Positions 58,436 through 64,000 of a stretch of 64,000 nt of DNA are shown here, one piece after another (positions within the stretch are counted from its first letter, which is position 1; the number at the start of each line of letters is the position of its first letter). A program made the translations under genes and the position numbers. The DNA lies in the NCBI RefSeq assembly GCF_013409255.1, contig NZ_JACCAS010000001.1:4526001-4590000 (forward strand). The letters run 5' to 3'. The stretch comes from Paraburkholderia bryophila (GTDB taxonomy: Bacteria; Pseudomonadota; Gammaproteobacteria; Burkholderiales; Burkholderiaceae). Below the pieces are notes generated by a model. It was given only the letters and a program-made list of their open reading frames with translations, did no database searches and was not told the DNA's origin.

Positions 58436-58655
58436 TCGTTCGGGCGGGCAGGGGTGCCGGGCGTTCGGTGGGGTGTTTCCTGGAACGTGCAGAAAGCGGC
58501 CTTGCCACCCACGATTGAAAAGAAAGTTTGCAGAAGCGATCGGAAGCGGCACACAAGGCCGCACATTTTGTTATAAACGGTCTGCGATTCGGGCGTGAGG
58601 CGCGAGCCCGTCCGAATGGCACGAGTTAAAAAGAATCGACGCGAAAGGATTTGGG

Positions 58656-59768
58656 ATGAGTGAGCCGCAGCACCCGCAGCCGCAGGACACAGACACGAAC
58701 GAAGGCCATCCGGCGCCGGTCGCACGGGCGGTGGTGCAGCCCGTTGTGCAGCCGGGCATGGATTCGTTGGCGGCAGTTGGCGCGCGCTTGACCCAGTTGC
58801 GTGAGTCGAAAGGCTGGACGATCGAGGACGTGTCGGCGCGTCTGAAAGTCTCCGTCGTCAAGTTGCGTGCGCTCGAATCGGGCGACATCAGCCACTTGCC
58901 GGATACGACCTTCGCGCTCGGCGTCGTGCGCAGCTATGCAAAGATGCTGGGCGCCGATCCCACGCCGTTCACGCAGGCCTTGCGTCGCGAGAAGGGTGTT
59001 CCCGCGCCGGATCTGTCGATGCCGGCGTCGTCGGGCAAAGATTTGCCGCGCGGCAAGGTGTCGTTGTCGCTCGGCGGGAGCGGGCAAAAAAGCCGCTCGT
59101 GGTTGTGGGGCGTGGCGGCGGTCATCGTCGCGGTGATCGCCTTGGGCATGTGGCATACCAACGGCGGCGATTCGTCGGCGTGGCTTGCTCGCCTGAAGGC
59201 GAGTGCGAACGGCGCCGCGGGTGGTGCGACCGGTGCATCGGGCGCGGTGGCACAGAGTCCGGCAGCAGGCTCCGACGCGACGACGGAGGAGGCGGCATCC
59301 GCTCCGGACGCGCAAGCCGCCGCAGACAGCGCAGCATCGGGTACGCCGATGCCCGCGCCGCTGGCTACGGGCGCCGCACCGTCGTCGGCGCCGGTTGTGA
59401 CGGCAACGGCTGCCGCACCCAAGGCAGTTTCGCAGGCGCAGGCTGCCGTACCGGCCGCGAGTGCGCCGGCAGCGGTTGTCGCGGACGCATCGGCGGCGGC
59501 AGTTGACACGGCCGGCGGCGGCGAGGCGATCGTCGCACTGCGCGTGACGCAAGATAGCTGGTTTAGCGTGCGTGGCAAGGACGGCAAGGAAGTGTTCTCC
59601 GGCCTCGTCCACGCCGGCGACACCAAGGAAGTAACGGGCGTGGCGCCGTTTAAGGTCACGCTGGGGAACAAGGCCGGTCTCGAGTCGCTGACGCTCGACG
59701 GGCAACCGGTTGATCCGGCCAAATATTCGGCAGCTAAAGGTAACGTGGCGCGCTTCGCGTTGCCTTGA
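58656..59768 (+). CDS. rodZ: RodZ-like cell-shape protein
   Basis: 370 residues. An N-terminal helix-turn-helix of the RodZ type (about 45-110, LTQLRESKGWTIEDVSARLKVS), one membrane segment around 150-165 (SWLWGVAAVIVAVIALG), a long Ala-rich periplasmic linker, and a C-terminal DUF4115 domain (VTQDSWFSVRGKDGKEVF). RodZ anchors MreB and keeps rod shape. The rlmN-rodZ-ispG order is the E. coli one. The 220-bp gap after rlmN holds no pilF/pilW-like gene. Confidence 0.9.
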   Translation: MSEPQHPQPQDTDTNEGHPAPVARAVVQPVVQPGMDSLAAVGARLTQLRESKGWTIEDVSARLKVSVVKLRALESGDISHLPDTTFALGVVRSYAKMLGADPTPFTQALRREKGVPAPDLSMPASSGKDLPRGKVSLSLGGSGQKSRSWLWGVAAVIVAVIALGMWHTNGGDSSAWLARLKASANGAAGGATGASGAVAQSPAAGSDATTEEAASAPDAQAAADSAASGTPMPAPLATGAAPSSAPVVTATAAAPKAVSQAQAAVPAASAPAAVVADASAAAVDTAGGGEAIVALRVTQDSWFSVRGKDGKEVFSGLVHAGDTKEVTGVAPFKVTLGNKAGLESLTLDGQPVDPAKYSAAKGNVARFALP

Positions 59769-59780
59769 TAGATACGGTAT

Positions 59781-59813
59781 GCGCCGCGGCCAAACCGGTC
59801 CGCGGCGCTTTTT
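59781..59813 (+). terminator. Terminator between rodZ and ispG
   Basis: A 9-bp stem GCGCCGCGG (59781-59789) with CCGCGGCGC (59800-59808) and TTTTT following. It would reduce read-through from rodZ into ispG. Confidence 0.8.
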
Positions 59814-59866
59814 CAATTCAGGCGCTACGTCTTTGTGTGGCGCATGCGGCGTAAATGGGTTTTTCG

Positions 59867-61186
59867 ATGCAATCCGAAGCTCAATCCCAATCCAGTAGCA
59901 AGATCGTTTCCAATGAGCCGGTGTTCGGCGGCCACGCGGCGCGGCGCAAGTCGCACGCGGTCGACATCCGTTGGGGTGGCCAGATCGTCACGATCGGTGG
60001 CGATGCACCCGTGCGCGTCCAGTCGATGACCAACACGGACACCGCGGACGCGATCGGCACCGCGATCCAGATCAAGGAACTGGCGCAAGCCGGTTCGGAG
60101 TTGGTGCGTATCACGGTGAACACGCCGGAAGCGGCCGCGGCCGTACCGGCCGTGCGCGAGCAGCTCGACCGCATGGGCGTGTCGGTGCCGCTGGTCGGCG
60201 ACTTCCATTACAACGGCCATTTGCTGTTGCGCGATTACCCCGAGTGCGCGGAGTCGCTGTCCAAGTACCGGATCAATCCGGGTAACGTCGGCCACGGCGC
60301 GAAGCGCGACACGCAGTTCGCGCAAATGATCGAAGCGGCGGTGAAGTACGACAAGGCGGTGCGTATCGGCGTCAACTGGGGCAGTCTCGACCAGGACCTG
60401 CTCGCGAAAATGATGGACGAAAACGCGGCACGTTCCACGCCGTGGGAAGCGCAAAGCGTGATGTACGAAGCGCTGATCCAGTCGGCGATCGGCTCGGCCG
60501 AGCGCGCGGTCGAAATCGGCCTGCCGCGCAACAAGATCATTCTGTCGTGCAAGGTCAGCGGTGTGCAGGACCTGATCGCCGTGTATCGCGAACTCGCGCG
60601 CCGTTGCGACTTCGCGCTGCATCTCGGTTTGACGGAAGCGGGCATGGGCTCGAAGGGTATCGTCGCGTCGACGGCGGCGCTGTCGGTGCTGTTGCAGCAA
60701 GGTATCGGCGACACGATCCGTATCTCATTGACACCGGAACCGGGCGGCCCGCGTACCGGCGAAGTGATCGTCGGTCAGGAAATTCTGCAGACCATGGGTC
60801 TGCGCTCGTTCACGCCGATGGTGATCGCGTGCCCGGGTTGCGGTCGTACCACCAGCACGCTGTTCCAGGAACTGGCGTCGCAAATCCAGACCTATCTGCG
60901 CACGCAGATGCCGGTGTGGCGCGACCAGTATCCTGGCGTCGAGAAGATGCACGTCGCGGTGATGGGCTGCATCGTCAATGGTCCGGGCGAGTCGAAGCAG
61001 GCCAATATCGGCATCAGCTTGCCGGGCTCGGGGGAGAACCCGGCCGCGCCGGTGTTCATCGACGGCGAGAAGGTCAAGACGCTGCGCGGCGAGCACATCG
61101 CGCAAGAATTCCAGCAAATCGTGAGTGACTACGTCGAGCGCCGCTATGGCCGCGCCGAAGCCGGCCGCGCCGAAGCACTCAACTAA
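59867..61186 (+). CDS. ispG: 4-hydroxy-3-methylbut-2-enyl-diphosphate synthase
   Basis: 439 residues, late step of the MEP isoprenoid pathway, producing HMBPP with a [4Fe-4S] cluster. The cluster ligands are Cys322 and Cys325 (CPGCGRT) and Cys368 ([10 protein letters not shown]). The TIM-barrel part contains [11 protein letters not shown]. Start: ATG 59867 or the in-frame ATG 59855; neither has a strong ribosome-binding site. Its Fe-S dependence links it functionally with the isc operon in this window. Confidence 0.95.
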   Translation: MQSEAQSQSSSKIVSNEPVFGGHAARRKSHAVDIRWGGQIVTIGGDAPVRVQSMTNTDTADAIGTAIQIKELAQAGSELVRITVNTPEAAAAVPAVREQLDRMGVSVPLVGDFHYNGHLLLRDYPECAESLSKYRINPGNVGHGAKRDTQFAQMIEAAVKYDKAVRIGVNWGSLDQDLLAKMMDENAARSTPWEAQSVMYEALIQSAIGSAERAVEIGLPRNKIILSCKVSGVQDLIAVYRELARRCDFALHLGLTEAGMGSKGIVASTAALSVLLQQGIGDTIRISLTPEPGGPRTGEVIVGQEILQTMGLRSFTPMVIACPGCGRTTSTLFQELASQIQTYLRTQMPVWRDQYPGVEKMHVAVMGCIVNGPGESKQANIGISLPGSGENPAAPVFIDGEKVKTLRGEHIAQEFQQIVSDYVERRYGRAEAGRAEALN

Positions 61187-61207
61187 ATATCGGCTATCGA
61201 AAGACAG

Positions 61208-62557
61208 ATGACTGAACAGAAGAAAAAGCTCGAAAAGTTGTCCGGCGTGAAGGGCATGAACGACATCCTTCCGCAGGAAGCCGGGCTGTGGGAATTTTTC
61301 GAAATGACCGTCAAGTCGATGCTGCGTTCGTACGGATACCAGAATATCCGTACGCCGATCATCGAGCATACGCAGCTGTTCAAGCGCGGTATCGGCGAAG
61401 TGACCGACATCGTCGAAAAAGAGATGTACAGCTTTACCGACGCGCTGAACGGCGAGAACCTGACCATGCGCCCGGAAAACACCGCGGCCGTGGTGCGCGC
61501 GGCGATCGAACACAACTTGCTGTACGACGGCCCGAAGCGCTTGTGGTACGTCGGTCCGATGTTCCGCCACGAGCGTCCGCAGCGCGGCCGTTATCGCCAG
61601 TTCCATCAGGTGGGCGTGGAAGCGCTGGGCTTTGCCGGCCCGGACGCCGACGCTGAAATCATCATGATGTGCCAGCGTTTGTGGGACGACCTCGGCTTGA
61701 TCGGCATCAAGCTCGAACTCAACTCGCTGGGTCTGTCGCATGAACGCGCGGCTCACCGCGTCGAACTGATTGCTTACCTCGAAAAGCACATGGATGTGCT
61801 CGACGAAGAAGCGAAGCGCCGTCTGTACACGAATCCGCTGCGCGTGCTGGATACGAAGAATCCGGCCATGCAGGCAGTCGCGCAGAACGCGCCGAAACTG
61901 ATCGATTTTCTCGGCGAAGAATCGCTCGCGCACTTCGAGGGACTGCAGCGCATTCTGAAAGCGAACAACATTCCGTTCAAGATCAATCCGCGTTTGGTGC
62001 GCGGTCTCGATTATTACAATCTGACCGTGTTCGAATGGGTGACCGACAAGCTGGGCGCGCAAGGCACCGTTGCTGCAGGCGGCCGTTACGATCCGCTGAT
62101 CGAGCAGCTCGGCGGCAAGCCGACCGGCGCGTGCGGTTGGGCAATGGGCGTCGAACGGATTCTTGAGTTGCTGAAAGAAGATCAGCTCGTGCCGGAAGAC
62201 GAAGGTTGCGACGTCTACGTTGTCCATCAGGGCGACGCGGCGCGCGAGCAGGCCTTCATCATCGCTGAGCGGTTGCGTGATACGGGTCTCGACGTGATTC
62301 TGCATTGCAGCGCCGACGGTCAAACCGCCAGCTTCAAATCGCAGATGAAGCGTGCGGATTCGAGCGGCGCGGCCTTCGCGGTGGTGCTCGGCGAAGACGA
62401 AATCGCGAACGGTACGGTCGGCGTCAAGGCGCTGCGCGACACGAGTAATGGCGCGGGTAACGGCGGTAAGAGCGAGCAACAGAACGTGCCTGCCGAAGAC
62501 TTGACCGAATTTCTAATCAATGCGATGGTTGCAACCGCCGAAGACGGCGACGACTGA
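61208..62557 (+). CDS. hisS: Histidyl-tRNA synthetase
   Basis: 449 residues, class II synthetase. Motif 2 [16 protein letters not shown], the HisRS-specific [13 protein letters not shown] and the C-terminal anticodon domain are present. A short Gly/Asn/Ser-rich insertion near the C-terminus (about 415-425) is a lineage feature. It follows ispG by 21 bp. Confidence 0.97.
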   Translation: MTEQKKKLEKLSGVKGMNDILPQEAGLWEFFEMTVKSMLRSYGYQNIRTPIIEHTQLFKRGIGEVTDIVEKEMYSFTDALNGENLTMRPENTAAVVRAAIEHNLLYDGPKRLWYVGPMFRHERPQRGRYRQFHQVGVEALGFAGPDADAEIIMMCQRLWDDLGLIGIKLELNSLGLSHERAAHRVELIAYLEKHMDVLDEEAKRRLYTNPLRVLDTKNPAMQAVAQNAPKLIDFLGEESLAHFEGLQRILKANNIPFKINPRLVRGLDYYNLTVFEWVTDKLGAQGTVAAGGRYDPLIEQLGGKPTGACGWAMGVERILELLKEDQLVPEDEGCDVYVVHQGDAAREQAFIIAERLRDTGLDVILHCSADGQTASFKSQMKRADSSGAAFAVVLGEDEIANGTVGVKALRDTSNGAGNGGKSEQQNVPAEDLTEFLINAMVATAEDGDD

Positions 62558-62634
62558 TCGCGATGTCGTCGAGCCCTTTGGCTCCTGACTGGCTCGACAA
62601 GCACACGTATCAAGAAAGAGGAAATCGCCGGGCG

Positions 62635-63264
62635 ATGAGTTACCACGACGAACAAGAATCGATAGAAAGTCTGAAGGCATGGTGGACGCAATGGGGCAAT
62701 GCAACCACATGGATCGTGCTGGTGGTCCTGGTTGCGGCTGCTGGCTGGAACGGCTGGAATTTCTGGCAGCGGCGCCAGGCGGCGGAAGCTGCCGTGCTGT
62801 ATGACCAGGTCCAGCAAGCCGTGGCTTCGGGCGACAAGGCGAAGGTCACGCGCGTCGCCACCGACATGGAAGACAAGTTCAGCGGCACCGCGTACGCGCA
62901 GATGACGGCGTTGGGCGCGGCCAAGGCGCTGTACACCGCGGGCGACGAAGCCGGTGCGAAGGCCCAGTTGCAATGGACCATCGATCACGCGAAAGACGAC
63001 GAGTTCAAGCAGATCGCCAGGTTGCGCTTTGCTTCGCTGTTGCTCGACGACAAGGCTTACGACCAGGGCCTGGCGCTGCTCGCCGAACCGCAGTCCGACG
63101 CCTTCAAGGGTCTCGTAGCGAATGGCCGTGGCGACCTGCTGGCCGCCCAGGGCAAGCGTGACGATGCACGTACGGCCTACAAGCTCGCGCTCGACTCGCT
63201 GTCGAAAACCGATAGCTCGGCACGTCAGTTGATCCAGTTCAAGCTGGATGCACTGGGCGGCTGA
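62635..63264 (+). CDS. yfgM: YfgM-like tetratricopeptide membrane protein
   Basis: 209 residues from ATG 62635. The family start YHDEQESIESLKAWW is followed by a membrane segment (about 22-40) and a periplasmic TPR-like repeat region. YfgM in E. coli associates with SecYEG/PpiD and periplasmic chaperones. An in-frame start at 62563 would add 24 unconserved residues before the family N-terminus, so it is not used. hisS-yfgM-bamB is the conserved order. Confidence 0.9.
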   Translation: MSYHDEQESIESLKAWWTQWGNATTWIVLVVLVAAAGWNGWNFWQRRQAAEAAVLYDQVQQAVASGDKAKVTRVATDMEDKFSGTAYAQMTALGAAKALYTAGDEAGAKAQLQWTIDHAKDDEFKQIARLRFASLLLDDKAYDQGLALLAEPQSDAFKGLVANGRGDLLAAQGKRDDARTAYKLALDSLSKTDSSARQLIQFKLDALGG

Positions 63265-63327
63265 TCGCGCCGCATGCCACGACCAACCGGTCTCCTTTAA
63301 TCCATTTCCTGAATGCTTCGTCCACCG

Positions 63328-64000
63328 ATGAATCTGCTGAAACGTTACGCTGTGCCCGTTGCCTGTGCGATGACCGTGCTCACCCTGGCGGCTTGCTCAT
63401 CCACGAAAGACGAACGCCGCGTGCCGACGCCGCTGACCGAGTTCAAGCCCGTGCTCGACGTGCAGCAGGCCTGGAAGGCGAGTGTCGGCAAGGCGGGCCG
63501 TTATCTGTTTTCGCCGGTCGCGGTTGGCAACGCCGTGTATGCGGCGGGTGCGAACGGTTCGGTCGCGAAGATCGACGCGCAAACCGGCAAGGACATCTGG
63601 CGTGTGAAGCTGCATGACGATTTGTCGGCGGGCGTCGGTAGCGACGGCACGCTGGCTGCGGTCGGCGGCCTGAAGGGCGACGTCTACGTGCTCGGCGCGG
63701 ACGGCAAGCAGTTGTGGACCGCCAAGGCGCCGGGCGAAATCATCTCGCCGCCGCTGGTCGGCAACGGCCTCGTGGTGGTGCGCACGGTCGACGGTCAGAT
63801 CGTCGCGTTCAACGCGCAAACCGGCGAGCAGAAGTGGAACTATCGCAATCGCGCGGTACCGCTGAACCTGCGCGTATCGTCGGGTATGACGTTCGCGGGC
63901 GACGCGGCGGTGCTGGCCGGTTTCCCGGGCGGCTCGTTCGCGGCCATCAATCTGCAAACCGGCGACAACTACTGGCAGACGCCGGTGTCGTATCCGAAGG
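63328..64000 (+). CDS. bamB: Outer membrane protein assembly factor BamB (N-terminal part)
   Basis: 224 codons are visible and the gene continues past the window. The signal peptide ends in LTLAAC (Cys23), so the mature protein is lipidated. PQQ-like beta-propeller repeats follow with the QTGK/QTGE-type turns (DAQTGKDIW, NAQTGEQKW, NLQTGDNYW). BamB is a BAM-complex lipoprotein helping substrate delivery to BamA. ATG 63313 is also in frame but would add five residues before the signal peptide. Confidence 0.93.
   Translation, partial: MNLLKRYAVPVACAMTVLTLAACSSTKDERRVPTPLTEFKPVLDVQQAWKASVGKAGRYLFSPVAVGNAVYAAGANGSVAKIDAQTGKDIWRVKLHDDLSAGVGSDGTLAAVGGLKGDVYVLGADGKQLWTAKAPGEIISPPLVGNGLVVVRTVDGQIVAFNAQTGEQKWNYRNRAVPLNLRVSSGMTFAGDAAVLAGFPGGSFAAINLQTGDNYWQTPVSYPK

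Overview
The window is a GC-rich stretch of bacterial chromosome made almost entirely of core genes. Gene content and order point to Burkholderiaceae, most likely Paraburkholderia: an aceE-aceF-lpdA cluster whose E3 carries its own lipoyl domain, a polyhydroxyalkanoate phasin, a complete isc operon, prfB-lysS, pyrG-kdsA-eno-ftsB, and ndk-rlmN-rodZ-ispG-hisS-yfgM-bamB. This placement comes from recognising protein families and synteny; no database search was possible and the species cannot be named. I see no rRNA, tRNA, CRISPR array, prophage or defence island.

Layout. 1-1363 (-): partial PAS-domain membrane sensor kinase. 1630-8140 (+): pyruvate dehydrogenase genes aceE, aceF, lpdA, with a hairpin-rich repeat between aceF and lpdA. 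8515-9087 (-): phasin. 9868-11055 (+): PBP7-type D,D-peptidase. 11174-11980 (-) and 12160-14437 (+): IclR regulator divergent from lutA-lutB. 14492-15530: a Gly/Pro-rich lipoprotein and a small exported protein. 15716-22639 (+): tyrosine phosphatase, then iscR-iscS-iscU-iscA-hscB-hscA-fdx-iscX. 22744-29705 (-): glycine-zipper protein, lysS, prfB (with programmed +1 frameshift), recJ and a conserved protein. 29881-41856 (+): small protein, lolC/E-lolD, tatD-like, comEC, hydrolase, pyrG, kdsA, eno, ftsB. 41937-43551: an IS1182-type insertion sequence bracketed by a 21-bp palindromic direct repeat. 43615-45746 (-): lipoprotein, hslO, gamma-carbonic anhydrase. 46038-55559 (+): ferritin-like DUF455 protein, hydrolase, PHP phosphoesterase, YciO, M50 protease, trpS, methyltransferase, dapA, bamC, MBL hydrolase. 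55684-56382 (-): Bax-inhibitor-1 family protein. 56698-64000 (+): ndk to bamB (truncated by the window).

Functional themes: central carbon metabolism (pyruvate dehydrogenase, enolase, lactate oxidation), Fe-S cluster assembly with its regulator, envelope biogenesis (Lol, BamB, BamC, RodZ, FtsB, KdsA, several lipoproteins), and translation (LysS, TrpS, HisS, RF2, RlmN, YciO).

The most informative non-coding signals are: two tandem type-1 IscR boxes over the iscR promoter; a repeated palindromic half-site placed over both divergent promoters of the iclR/lutA pair; TGC-N3-GCA sites bracketing the phasin promoter; the RF2 frameshift site; and the insertion of the IS element into a shared bidirectional terminator, which duplicated the hairpin and stripped each copy of one U-tract. 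I did not find a convincing undescribed multi-gene system; the IS/terminator arrangement and the lut operator layout are the most worthwhile leads.
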